The notes under the pieces were generated by a model that saw only the letters and a list, made by a program, of their open reading frames with translations, was not told where the DNA came from and did not search any database. A program made the translations under genes and the position numbers. Below are positions 47,182-56,483 of a DNA stretch of 64,000 bases, piece by piece. The stretch comes from JAKAGZ01 sp963748105 (lineage in GTDB: Bacteria > Bacteroidota > Ignavibacteria > Ignavibacteriales > Ignavibacteriaceae), in the NCBI GenBank assembly GCA_963748105.1, contig CAVVHP010000012.1, forward strand, positions 62,001 to 126,000, given 5' to 3'. Position 1 is the stretch's first letter; the number at the start of each line of letters is the position of its first letter.

Positions 47182-47402
47182 CTGAAACTCCTGTTGTTTT
47201 TATCCAATATTAAATTCGGATCTGGCTACGAGGCTTAATTTAATAAAACAAAATAATAATACAAATAGTGTAAAATAAGTTTTTAAGAAATCCCGAAAAG
47301 GAACAGAAATAACAGGGTTTTGTATACCAGTAAGGATTTCATTTACATTATTGCAGAGCAGTTGAATTAAAAGTATTTTTATAAAGAATAAATAGGAATT
47401 TT

Positions 47403-48449
47403 ATGAGACTTTTATTTTCACTTCTATTGATAAGCAGCGTGGCTTTTGGTCAATCAGTTGTTACTCAAAAAGACAAAAATTTTGCAAATCATATAAAACG
47501 GGTTTGGGCAAAAGTAAATAAATCAAATTATCAAAATCTTTTTGCAGAGCTAACAAAAGAATGTGATGAATATTTAAAGAAAAATCCTGATACAGTTATA
47601 AAACCGGGAATACTTGGTTATGTTTTTGAAATGAAGGCTACAATCGGGAAAAATTCTGATGAGGTAACACAAGCTGCTGAAAAACTTTTAAAGTATGATA
47701 ATTCTGTAAAAACCAATATACGTGTTGCCCAGGTATTAATAGAAAAGAAAATTGATGACAAAAAAGGAATTGAGGTGCTTCAAAAAATATTGCCGTCTTT
47801 AAAACACGGGCAGCAATTTTACGATGCACACTTATTACTGGCTGCAGGAGAAATGCATCTGAAAAATTATGAGGGTGCAATGCAATCTCTCAATGAAGCT
47901 ATCAAATCTGATTCCTCAAGAATTGACGGGTATAAAGGATTACTTGATGTGATGAAAAAATCCGGTAATACACAAAATCTGGTTAAAGTTGAAAAAGAAA
48001 TTAAAAAACTGGATATAGACCCTAATATTAATGTTGATATTTCCTCTCTTTCATTATTTGATATAAATAAGAAGGAAATAAAATTCAGCAATTTTAAAGG
48101 ATCTGTTGTGGTGATGGTTTTCTTCAGGTTTGATTGTCCGTATTGTAAAAAAGATATGCCAGTATTAAAAAAACTGATAAAAAAACATCCGGATGTAAAA
48201 TTTGTTTTTATTAATCTAAATGAAACTGTCTCAGAAATTAATAACAGGTTTCTTCCAATGAAGGAATTTTCTTTTCTCAGGGATCAGACTATAATTCAGT
48301 TTACCAACATTTTTGATAAAATTCTCGATATAACGATAACACCACAAACTTTGATCGTTGATAAAAATTTGATAGTAAAATATAACTACAGAGGGTATCA
48401 GGAAAATTTTGAACAGAAATTTGAAGATAATCTTCAGGCACTAAGATAA
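47403..48449 (+). CDS. Exported TPR-thioredoxin (TlpA/AhpC-like) protein
   Basis: 348 residues. Signal peptide ends at AFGQ (residue 17). Residues about 25-205 form helical repeats of TPR type (FYDAHLLLAAGEMHLKNYEGAMQSLNEAIKSD). Residues about 215-348 are a thioredoxin-fold domain with C245-P-Y-C248 in FFRFDCPYCKKDM and cis-Pro in ITPQTLIVD. Periplasmic thiol reductase, plausibly for cytochrome c maturation or redox defence; partner unknown. Confidence 0.85.
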   Translation: MRLLFSLLLISSVAFGQSVVTQKDKNFANHIKRVWAKVNKSNYQNLFAELTKECDEYLKKNPDTVIKPGILGYVFEMKATIGKNSDEVTQAAEKLLKYDNSVKTNIRVAQVLIEKKIDDKKGIEVLQKILPSLKHGQQFYDAHLLLAAGEMHLKNYEGAMQSLNEAIKSDSSRIDGYKGLLDVMKKSGNTQNLVKVEKEIKKLDIDPNINVDISSLSLFDINKKEIKFSNFKGSVVVMVFFRFDCPYCKKDMPVLKKLIKKHPDVKFVFINLNETVSEINNRFLPMKEFSFLRDQTIIQFTNIFDKILDITITPQTLIVDKNLIVKYNYRGYQENFEQKFEDNLQALR

Positions 48450-48453
48450 AATT

Positions 48454-49584
48454 TTATAAGAACTTTTTTAGAACATCAACTGTTTTGTCAATTTCTTCCT
48501 TTGAATTATAAAAGTGTGGCGACATTCTAACCATACCTTCACGAACAGAACAGTTTACATTGTTATTTGCGAGGTGCTCAAATATTTTTTGTGAGTCATC
48601 ATGTTTAAAAGTGACAATCCCCGAAAGATTTTCTTTCGCACAACCGTCCAGCAGAGGAATCAGGCCGATGTTTTTCAGTGAACCTGAAAGATAAGATGCG
48701 TTAGCAATTACCTGGTTCTCAATTTCATCCCAGCCAAAATTCAAGAATAGATCGAGGGAGCCACGAAATGCGAATGCACCAATGTGTGAAATTGTGCCAT
48801 TCTGATATCTTGCCGCAGTTTTTAGTGGCGTAAGCTCATAGTGCAGTAAATTCCAGGCGTCTTCAACTGAAAGCCACCCAACATATCGCATATCCAGTTT
48901 ATTCTGCAAATTTTCAGTAAGATAAATAAAAGCGAATCCCTGCAGACCAAGTAACCACTTTTGCGAACCGGAGGAAAGAAAATCAATTTTACATTTTTTT
49001 ACATCAAGTCTTAATGCGCCCAGTCCCTGTATGGCATCAACAGAAAATATGATTCCATTTTCACTGCAATATTTACCAATTTTTTCAAGATCTACTTTAT
49101 AACCGGTTAAGAATTGTACAAAACTAATGGACACCAGTCGCGTTCTCGGTTTAATATTCTCAATAATATCTTCCGCAGAAACAATACCCTTGCGCGATTT
49201 TACCATATCGATTTCAACGCCATCTTTGCGGAGATTAAAAAACGGGTAAACATTAGCCGGAAATTCCAGATCATTTAATAATATTCTGTCACCCATTTTC
49301 CATTTTATGCCTGAGGCAAGAATGTTGATTCCGTTTGTTGTGTTATCTGTATAAGCTATTCTTTCTGCCGGGCAGTTTAACATTGTACCCAGATCGTCCT
49401 TTGTCGATTTAACAAATTCACTTACTTTTGGAAAATTATCAACCCACTTAAAACTTCTTTCTTCCGTGTATTGATTAATCTTTTCTGTTACTGTGGTTGG
49501 TAACGGGGAGGTTGCAGCGTGATTAAAGTAAATTAAATCTGTCTCTGTATGTGGAAAGAAACTTCTGGCTTTTTTAAGATCCAT
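48454..49584 (-). CDS. Class V aminotransferase (cysteine-desulfurase fold)
   Basis: 376 residues from the ATG at 49584 (MDLKKARSFFPHTETDLIYFNHAATSPLP); an upstream in-frame ATG adds 21 residues and is less likely. Other markers are RIAYTDNTTNGINILASGI, FSVDAIQGLGALRLDVKK and the PLP lysine in LSSGSQKWLLGLQGFAFIYL. Soluble PLP enzyme of uncertain reaction. The stop lies 4 bases from the convergent thioredoxin gene's stop. Confidence 0.83.
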   Translation of the reverse strand: MDLKKARSFFPHTETDLIYFNHAATSPLPTTVTEKINQYTEERSFKWVDNFPKVSEFVKSTKDDLGTMLNCPAERIAYTDNTTNGINILASGIKWKMGDRILLNDLEFPANVYPFFNLRKDGVEIDMVKSRKGIVSAEDIIENIKPRTRLVSISFVQFLTGYKVDLEKIGKYCSENGIIFSVDAIQGLGALRLDVKKCKIDFLSSGSQKWLLGLQGFAFIYLTENLQNKLDMRYVGWLSVEDAWNLLHYELTPLKTAARYQNGTISHIGAFAFRGSLDLFLNFGWDEIENQVIANASYLSGSLKNIGLIPLLDGCAKENLSGIVTFKHDDSQKIFEHLANNNVNCSVREGMVRMSPHFYNSKEEIDKTVDVLKKFL

Positions 49585-49788
49585 ATAACGTGCCTGTAAA
49601 TCGTTAAGAAAAATTAACCTATCAACATAAAATAATAAAAAAATCATTACGGCATTGCGACCTTATGTCTATTTTATGAATAGGCTCTTTTGATATTCAT
49701 GAGTTTAATAGTTAGATTTTAATTAGTTAATTCGGGGGAAATTTGGTTAAACAAGCCCATTATAGCTTAATAAAAGGCGGGGTACTGA

Positions 49789-52266
49789 ATGAAAACTGTT
49801 AAAGCTTCAAAACACAAAGAACTAAAGAAGAAGGACTTAAGATGGATATGCAATCCAAATACATTTGATTTTCAAACAACAGACGAAATTGAACCTATTG
49901 AAGGAATTTTGGGCCAAGAAAGAGCATTGCAGGCACTCAGAATTGGAGTAGAGTTAAGAAGCCCGGGTTACAATATTTATATAGCAGGTCTTTCAGGAAC
50001 AGGAAAAGCAACTACAGTAAAAAAAATTCTGGAGAAGGTTGGTTCAAAATGTCCGTTGTTATATGATTATGCCTACGTAAATAATTTCAAAGATCCGGAC
50101 AGACCTATGCTTTTGATTTTTATGAAAGGGAAGGCAAAAGTATTTAAGCAGGATCTTTACTCCTCAATTGAAATTCTTAGACAGAAAATTCCCCAAGTTC
50201 TTGATAATCAGCACTATGTTAATCAGAAGAATAAGCTTATAAAACAGTACACCGAAAAAGAACAAAAACTGATGAGCACCTTCCAGGAAAAGCTTAAAAA
50301 AGAAAATTTTCAGCTTGGACAAATTAAGCAAGGTGAGACGGCAAGACCGGATATTATGCCGATTATTGATGATAAACCTGTGCCGGTTTATCAGCTTGAA
50401 GAACTTATTCAAAAAGGAAAAATTTCAGAAGACGAGGCGAAAGAAATAATTAATAAATACAATGAACATCAGCACGAGTTACAGTCTCTTTATAAAAAGG
50501 GAATTACAATCAGTCAGGAATTTCAGGAAAAATTACTTGATCTTGAAAAAAAATCTGCAAGTGAGGTTGTAAAGGGAATTATTGAAAACCTGAAAGAAAA
50601 ATATACAGATAAAAAGATCAATAATTACCTGGAGCAAGTTGAAGAAAGTGTGCTTGATAATTTACAAGCTTTTAAAGGGTCAAAACCGCAGGGCGAAACA
50701 AGTCCGGAAGGTTTTATGATAGATTATTTCAAAGAGTACGAAGTAAATGTTATTCTCGATAATTCAGAATCGAATTACTGCCCGGTAATTATTGAAACCT
50801 CACCTACCTATGTTAATTTATTTGGAACAATTGAAAAACTTAATGACGGAAGAGGTGGCTGGTACAGCGACTTTACAAAAATAAAAGCCGGCTCTATTTT
50901 ACGTGCAAACGGTGGTTACCTTGTCCTTAATGTAAATCATCTTTTTGAAGAACCGGGTGCGTGGAAAATATTAAAAAGAGTTTTGAGTTACGGGAAACTT
51001 GAAATTCAGGATATGCAGAATGTATTTCAGTTAACGACATCAATTTTACAGCCGGAGCCAATTGAAGTTGACACAAAGATAATTCTGGTCGGTAGTAATT
51101 CAGTTTATTCTGTCCTCTCAGATTATGAAGATGATTTTAAGAAAATGTTTAAGATTAAAGCAGATTTTGATTATGAGATAAAAAGGACTGATGATGTATT
51201 AATAGAATATGCACGTGTTGTTAAAAAAATGATTAAAGAAGAAGGGCTGTTAGAATTTGACAAAACTGCTATTGCACAATTGATAGAAATTGGCGCGCGC
51301 TATGCCGGACAAAAAAACAAGCTTACTACACGATTTTCAGTAATTGGTGACCTTGCACGAGAGGCAAATTTCTGGGCAAAAGAGGATGCGGTTAATGAAG
51401 TAACGGCCACACATGTCATAAAAGCCTATTATTCATCCAGGGTAAGACACGGAATGATGGAATCGAAAGTAAATGATATGATAGAAGAAAATATGATAAT
51501 GATATCTACCGAGGGCGAAAGAGTAGGGCAGATTAACGGGCTGGCTGTTTATGGAAATGACTATTATTCCTTTGGCAGACCAACCAGAATTACCGCGACT
51601 ATTTCTCTAGGAAGTGGAAACATATTAAATGTTGAACGAGAAGCCGGAATGAGTGGAAAAACCTACAATAAAGGTGTGTTAATTATTACCGGTTACTTTA
51701 AAGAAACATTTGGAAAAGAACATCCTCTTGCTTTTAACGCTAACCTGGTTTTTGAACAATCATATGGCGGGATAGACGGGGACAGTGCATCCTGTGCAGA
51801 AATATTTGCGCTTCTCTCAACTCTTGCTGAAATTCCGATAAACCAATCAATTGCGGTTACAGGTTCGCTAAATCAGAAAGGCGACGTTCAACCAATAGGA
51901 GGGGTGAATGAAAAGATTGAAGGATTCTTTGATGTCTGTAAATCCAGAAAGCTAACTGGTAAACAGGGTGCAATTATTCCCATTCAAAATGTGAATGACC
52001 TTATGCTCAGGGATGAAGTTGTTGAGGCTGTTAAGAATAAAAAATTTCATATCTGGGCGATTGAAAGAGTTGAAGAGGGAATTGAAATTCTGACCGGTGT
52101 AAAAGCAGGTGTACTTAAGGGTAAAAATTATGAACCGGGAACTGTGTTCGGATTAGTTGAGAAAAAAATCAAAGAGCTGTTTGCAAAATCGAAACCTAAA
52201 CCCGCCCAAGCAGCAAAGGCAAAAAAGACAATTAAAAGAAAAACACCATTGAAGAAGAAAAAATGA
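49789..52266 (+). CDS. Lon-like ATP-dependent serine protease (LonC/YcbZ type)
   Basis: 825 residues. N-terminal AAA+ module with Walker A GLSGTGKAT (67-75), then a long helical insert rich in Glu/Lys (about 140-300) absent from classic Lon. The S16 protease domain has S666 in DGDSASCAE and K709 in GGVNEKIEG as the Ser-Lys dyad. The protein ends in an unusual Lys/Pro/Ala tail (KPKPAQAAKAKKTIKRK..). Cytoplasmic quality-control protease. Its stop overlaps the start of pyruvate kinase (ATGA). Confidence 0.9.
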   Translation: MKTVKASKHKELKKKDLRWICNPNTFDFQTTDEIEPIEGILGQERALQALRIGVELRSPGYNIYIAGLSGTGKATTVKKILEKVGSKCPLLYDYAYVNNFKDPDRPMLLIFMKGKAKVFKQDLYSSIEILRQKIPQVLDNQHYVNQKNKLIKQYTEKEQKLMSTFQEKLKKENFQLGQIKQGETARPDIMPIIDDKPVPVYQLEELIQKGKISEDEAKEIINKYNEHQHELQSLYKKGITISQEFQEKLLDLEKKSASEVVKGIIENLKEKYTDKKINNYLEQVEESVLDNLQAFKGSKPQGETSPEGFMIDYFKEYEVNVILDNSESNYCPVIIETSPTYVNLFGTIEKLNDGRGGWYSDFTKIKAGSILRANGGYLVLNVNHLFEEPGAWKILKRVLSYGKLEIQDMQNVFQLTTSILQPEPIEVDTKIILVGSNSVYSVLSDYEDDFKKMFKIKADFDYEIKRTDDVLIEYARVVKKMIKEEGLLEFDKTAIAQLIEIGARYAGQKNKLTTRFSVIGDLAREANFWAKEDAVNEVTATHVIKAYYSSRVRHGMMESKVNDMIEENMIMISTEGERVGQINGLAVYGNDYYSFGRPTRITATISLGSGNILNVEREAGMSGKTYNKGVLIITGYFKETFGKEHPLAFNANLVFEQSYGGIDGDSASCAEIFALLSTLAEIPINQSIAVTGSLNQKGDVQPIGGVNEKIEGFFDVCKSRKLTGKQGAIIPIQNVNDLMLRDEVVEAVKNKKFHIWAIERVEEGIEILTGVKAGVLKGKNYEPGTVFGLVEKKIKELFAKSKPKPAQAAKAKKTIKRKTPLKKKK

Positions 52267-53702
52267 ATAATCAGTTAATTGAAAATTATGCAAAGACGAA
52301 AATTCTGTGTACTCTTGGTCCGGCAACAAATAAGGCGGAAATAATTGAAAAATTAATTGTTACAGGGGCAGACGGTGTACGACTCAATTTTTCCCACGGG
52401 AGTTACGACTCTTTCAAACATCTTTTTACAGAGCTTGATAAAGCCTGCTTGGATGAACATACACCGCTCTCAATTTTAATTGATCTTCAGGGTCCAAAAA
52501 TCAGGGTAGGCGAACTCTCTGAACCCGAAATAGAAATTTACCATGGTGATAAAATTGAAATTACTACAGAAGATGTAAAAGGCACGAAGGAATTAATTTC
52601 AACTTCTTACAAATCCCTGCCCGATGATGCACTGGTGGGAGACAGGCTTTTAATTGATGACGGACTTCTGCGTTTGCGAATAATAGAAATAAAAAAGAAA
52701 TCTGTTGTTTGTATTATAGAAAACGGCGGAACCCTAAGGCCTAAAAAAGGGATGAATCTTCCCGGGATGCGGCTTTCGACCGATTCTGTAACTGAAAAAG
52801 ATTATGAGAATCTTGAATTCGCTCTTGATTACAGGGTGGATTATGTAGCACTTTCTTTTGTAAGAAGTGCGGGCGATATCTCACTCCTGCGCGAATGGAT
52901 GAAGCGAAAAAATAAAGTCCGCCCAATAATTGCAAAAATAGAAAAGAAAGAGGCGTGGGATAATTTTGATGAAATACTGGAACTTGCTGACGGGATTATG
53001 GTAGCAAGGGGAGACCTCGGCGTTGAACTGCCGCCGCAGGAGGTCCCGATAATTCAAAAAGAAATTATCAAAAAGTGTAACCGGAAAGGCAAACTTGTAA
53101 TTACCGCGACGCAGATGCTTGAATCAATGATACATAATCCAATACCTACACGCGCCGAGGCATCCGATGTTGCTAATGCTGTACTTGACGGAACCGATGT
53201 GGTTATGCTTAGCGGAGAGACAGCGATAGGAAAGTTTCCAATTCAAACGGTTCAGATTATGAATGACATTATCGAAAACACTGATCCGTACTTTAAACCT
53301 ATTAAGGAAGAAGAATTTGAAATACCCGAATCAATAGAAGAAAATCTTTTTGATTCAGTTGGCAGGGGAATAGTCTCAATGAGCAGACAAATAAATGCCG
53401 CGGCAATAGTGGTCTTTACATTCCAGGGGAGAACAGCAAGTAATCTTTCCAAGTACCGGCCTAAATCCAAAATTATTGCAATCTCGAATAGTTTTGATAC
53501 TATGAACAAACTTTGCCTTTACTGGGGTATTACATCAATGTTTTTCCCGGATATAGACAAAGAACATCTTGCAATTGATAAGGTCAAAGGAATGTTACTA
53601 AAAGCAGGTATTGTTAAGGAAGGAGATGTTGTCATTTTTGCAGCAGGTGCTCCATATTCAGAAAAAAGCAGGGCTAACTGGCTCAGGTTCGAAGTAATAT
53701 AA
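52263..53702 (+). CDS. pyk: Pyruvate kinase
   Basis: 479 residues. TKILCTLGPATNKAE and VRLNFSHG at the N-terminus, catalytic Lys in IIAKIEKKEAWDNFDEILELADGIMVARGDLGVELP (pyruvate-kinase signature), MLESMIHNPIPTRAEASDVANAVLDGTD for the nucleotide/metal site, and a C-terminal allosteric-type domain. It makes pyruvate and ATP, feeding the PDH complex. Starts inside the Lon-like gene's stop (4-base overlap), so translation is coupled. Confidence 0.97.
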   Translation: MNNQLIENYAKTKILCTLGPATNKAEIIEKLIVTGADGVRLNFSHGSYDSFKHLFTELDKACLDEHTPLSILIDLQGPKIRVGELSEPEIEIYHGDKIEITTEDVKGTKELISTSYKSLPDDALVGDRLLIDDGLLRLRIIEIKKKSVVCIIENGGTLRPKKGMNLPGMRLSTDSVTEKDYENLEFALDYRVDYVALSFVRSAGDISLLREWMKRKNKVRPIIAKIEKKEAWDNFDEILELADGIMVARGDLGVELPPQEVPIIQKEIIKKCNRKGKLVITATQMLESMIHNPIPTRAEASDVANAVLDGTDVVMLSGETAIGKFPIQTVQIMNDIIENTDPYFKPIKEEEFEIPESIEENLFDSVGRGIVSMSRQINAAAIVVFTFQGRTASNLSKYRPKSKIIAISNSFDTMNKLCLYWGITSMFFPDIDKEHLAIDKVKGMLLKAGIVKEGDVVIFAAGAPYSEKSRANWLRFEVI

Positions 53703-53778
53703 ATTTTTGCCTTTAAGAATTAACAATTTCATTTTACTATACTAGTAATATTCCACTCAGAATTGTTGTATATGAAAG

Positions 53779-54807
53779 ATGATATTACCAACAGAAAATA
53801 TGAAATTAGCAAAATGGTGGGAGCCTGCTGAAAAAGGTAAATTACTTTGCACACTTTGTCCACGCTATTGCAAAATTGGTGATGGTCAGCCGGGGTTTTG
53901 TTATATAAGGCAGAATCACGGTGGCAAACTATATACAACAGGTTATGGTCATCCAACAGGATTTGCAATTGACCCGATAGAAAAAAAACCACTAAATCAC
54001 TTTCTTCCCGGTACACAGGTATTAAGTTTTGGGACTGCCGGATGCAATCTTGGCTGCAGATTTTGTCAGAACTGGTCAATCAGTAAAGCAAAGCTTGATG
54101 AACTCAATTCGACAGAAGCATCACCAGAGTATGTTGTTCAGCTTGCAAAAAAGAATCGCATACCTTCTATAGCATTTACTTATAATGACCCAACAATTTT
54201 TGGCGAATATGTAATTGATATTTCTAAAATTGCACAGGAAGAAAATATTAAATCCGTGATGGTTACAGCCGGGTATATTGACAAAGAAGCAAGGAAGGAA
54301 GTTTATAAATATATTGATGCGGCTAATGTTGATTTGAAAGGATTTACGGAAAAATTTTATTTCAAACAAACTTTTTCTTCTTTGGAAGATGTACTGGATA
54401 CACTAATCTGGTTGAAAAATGAAACGGATGTCTGGATTGAAATTACAACATTACTTATTCCCGGCGAAAATGATTCTTCAGAAGAGATAAAAAATGAATG
54501 CGGTTGGATATTGGAAAACATTGGCGATTCCGTTCCTTTCCATTTTACAGCATTTCATCCCGACTTTAAAATGTTAAACAAAGAAAGTACTTCGGCGAAA
54601 ACACTGGAGCGGGCAAGAAAAATTGCACAGTCTGCTGGAATTAAATATTGTTATGTTGGGAATGTACATAATACTGAAGGAAAAACAACTTATTGCCCCG
54701 GTTGTAATGAAACACTCATAAAACGTGACTGGCATGAAGTTTATTTCAATAATGTAAACGAAGGTAAATGCCCTAAATGTGGCTATAAAATAGCGGGAGT
54801 TTTTTGA
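53779..54807 (+). CDS. amrS: AmmeMemoRadiSam system radical SAM enzyme
   Basis: 342 residues. The radical SAM cluster is C89-x3-C93-x2-C96 (GTAGCNLGCRFCQNWS). A Cys-rich N-terminal segment (C24, C27, C31, C41) and a C-terminal zinc-finger-like part (TYCPGCNETL..GKCPKCGYKI) match AmrS. Text-book partners AMMECR1 and Memo are not in this window. Conserved across life; reaction not firmly known to me. Confidence 0.92.
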   Translation: MILPTENMKLAKWWEPAEKGKLLCTLCPRYCKIGDGQPGFCYIRQNHGGKLYTTGYGHPTGFAIDPIEKKPLNHFLPGTQVLSFGTAGCNLGCRFCQNWSISKAKLDELNSTEASPEYVVQLAKKNRIPSIAFTYNDPTIFGEYVIDISKIAQEENIKSVMVTAGYIDKEARKEVYKYIDAANVDLKGFTEKFYFKQTFSSLEDVLDTLIWLKNETDVWIEITTLLIPGENDSSEEIKNECGWILENIGDSVPFHFTAFHPDFKMLNKESTSAKTLERARKIAQSAGIKYCYVGNVHNTEGKTTYCPGCNETLIKRDWHEVYFNNVNEGKCPKCGYKIAGVF

Positions 54808-54818
54808 TTAAAATCTTC

Positions 54819-54848
54819 TTTGGATTTAAAAAATATTTATTACCTTTG
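54819..54848 (+). promoter_or_regulatory. Bacteroidota-type promoter upstream of the Abi leader
   Basis: -33 TTTG (54819-54822), an 18-base spacer and -7 TACCTTTG (54841-54848) match TTTG-N17-23-TAnnTTTG with no mismatch. Predicted start about 54853-54856. It begins within 12 bases of the AmrS stop, so the Abi region has its own transcription. Confidence 0.72.
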
Positions 54849-54853
54849 TATTA

Positions 54854-54900
54854 ACAAGCCCGGCAGGCCTCTCATAGAAGCCCAAATCGCTGGGTTTTTT
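54854..54900 (+). ncRNA. Putative small leader RNA of the Abi_2 gene
   Basis: From the predicted start to the terminator is a roughly 45-base segment with two AAGCCC copies (54856-54861, 54878-54883). It has a small GCC/GGC stem (54858-54860 with 54866-54868) and a terminal hairpin, then six T. Positioned 11 bases before the Abi ATG. It could be a regulatory leader, an attenuator or a partner RNA of the toxin. Inference only; no alignment could be run. Confidence 0.45.
54878..54900 (+). terminator. Rho-independent terminator-like hairpin in the Abi leader
   Basis: AAGCCCA (54878-54884) AATCGC TGGGTTT (54891-54897) with one G-T wobble, followed by a T-run that runs up to 54900. The stem and T-run are those of an intrinsic terminator sitting before, not after, the Abi gene. 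Confidence 0.6.
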
Positions 54901-54910
54901 AGTTTTAAAA

Positions 54911-55810
54911 ATGAAAATTAGATATACCAAAAAAGCGCTGTCTTTCGGAGAGCAACTTGAACAACTTAAATCACGAGGATTGGTGGTTGAAGATGAAAAG
55001 CGTGCAATTCATTACTTAACTCATATCAATTATTATCGATTAAGCGCATATTTGTATCCCTTCTTAGAGGATAAGAATAAGCATATATTTAAGGCAAACA
55101 CGACTTTCAATATAATATTAGATATCTATAATTTCGATCGGGAATTACGGTTACTTTTATTGGATGCTATAGAACGGATAGAAATTTCATTTAGAACTAA
55201 TATAATATATATCCTTTCACATAAACACGGTCCTTTCTGGATATGTAATAAAGAAATTTTCTATAATGAGAAACAATACTTTAGAGATTTTCAACGACTT
55301 AAGAACGAGATTAGTAGGTCAGATGAAAAATTTTTAAAGCATTACTTTGCAAAATATTCTGAGGTAATACCTCCGGCATGGATTTCCTTAGAGACAGCAT
55401 CTCTTGGATTACTATCTTTATTTTATAAAAACCTTAAGTCTACTAGGGATCTTAAAGAAATTTCTAATAAATATGGACATACTTATAAAGTATTTAGATC
55501 ATGGTTTCATTCGTTGACTTATCTAAGAAATTTATGTGCACATCATTCACGTATTTGGAATCGTGAACTTGCAATTCAGCCATTGAAACCCAAATCATAT
55601 AGTTGCATATGGTTAAATGATTCTGATAGAATAAGTAATGATAGGATATTCATTATGATAGCCATAATTATCTACTTTCTTAGTATAATTAGTCCGACAA
55701 GTCATTTTAAGAAAAAATTGGTCAAACTTTTTGAGAAATATCCAATGATTGATCTAGCGCCTATGGGGTTTCCCAGGAATTGGAGGGAAGAACAATTATT
55801 TAAGATTTAA
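54911..55810 (+). CDS. Abi_2/AbiD-F family abortive-infection protein (HEPN)
   Basis: 299 residues. The N-terminal Abi_2 pattern LEQLKSRGLVVEDEKRAIHYLTHINYYRLSAYLYPF is followed by FDRELRLLLLDAIERIEISFRTNI (helical HEPN core). The motif R206-N-L-C-A-H211 in YLRNLCAHHSRIWN is the canonical RNxxxH ribonuclease signature, so a growth-arresting RNase that acts on phage infection is expected from the family. The sequence looks more AT-rich than its neighbours (qualitative), consistent with acquisition. Preceded by its own promoter and terminated leader; no second toxin-antitoxin gene adjoins it. Confidence 0.9.
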   Translation: MKIRYTKKALSFGEQLEQLKSRGLVVEDEKRAIHYLTHINYYRLSAYLYPFLEDKNKHIFKANTTFNIILDIYNFDRELRLLLLDAIERIEISFRTNIIYILSHKHGPFWICNKEIFYNEKQYFRDFQRLKNEISRSDEKFLKHYFAKYSEVIPPAWISLETASLGLLSLFYKNLKSTRDLKEISNKYGHTYKVFRSWFHSLTYLRNLCAHHSRIWNRELAIQPLKPKSYSCIWLNDSDRISNDRIFIMIAIIIYFLSIISPTSHFKKKLVKLFEKYPMIDLAPMGFPRNWREEQLFKI

Positions 55811-55928
55811 TAACCTCAACCTTAATCCCTCACCTTCACAAAAGTGATGCAAATCTTTATAACTTTCCCGATTTATCCTTAATTTAATTCTATAGTTTTT
55901 TGCTAATTTAAAAATTAATAGAGCTACT

Positions 55929-56453
55929 TTGAAGAAGATAACAGTTATTGTGATTTCATTATTTATTGGACTCATTACTGTCATCTATTTAAATGAACTG
56001 TTAAAAGGGATCATTGCCGGGATTTTAACCGGAGGAGAGGTAAACTATTTTTTCAAAGGAATTTTACTAACTGCTGCAATTCCTTTTACTAAAGGTACCG
56101 GTATTTCGACTTATTCATTTTTGTTTTCAGTTCCTCTCTTTATGTCTGTAATTTTTATTGAATTCAGTTCAATAATTTTGAAGAAAAACAATAACCTGAA
56201 TTTGAGGCATGGTATAGTAATTATTCAATTAGTAAATATTGGATACATTGTTTTGAATATTATTGTAGGAATTATTTCAGTAGTATTTAAAGGCCTGTTC
56301 ACAAGTAACTGGGCAAGGTTTCTCGAATATGCTGATATCCCTTACAGCAAGCAGCTTATTATTATGCTGCTGATACTTATACTTTTATTCGCTTATATCA
56401 ATTATTCCACAAACAGGTTAAAAAAATATATTACTTTAGTTAAAGAAAAATAA
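55929..56453 (+). CDS. Unrecognised membrane protein
   Basis: 174 residues, begins at TTG/ATG-less 'atgaag' codon 55929 with Met. Four hydrophobic segments (ITVIVISLFIGLITVIYL, FFKGILLTAAIPFT to FLFSVPLFMSVIFI, IVIIQLVNIGYIVLNIIVGIISVVF, LIIMLLILILLFAYINY). No motif recognised. Between the Abi gene and an SDR gene; it has no obvious partner and could belong to the same acquired block, but this is unsupported. Confidence 0.62.
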   Translation: MKKITVIVISLFIGLITVIYLNELLKGIIAGILTGGEVNYFFKGILLTAAIPFTKGTGISTYSFLFSVPLFMSVIFIEFSSIILKKNNNLNLRHGIVIIQLVNIGYIVLNIIVGIISVVFKGLFTSNWARFLEYADIPYSKQLIIMLLILILLFAYINYSTNRLKKYITLVKEK

Positions 56454-56483
56454 TCTTTTTGAATCGAATCAACGGAGTACAAA

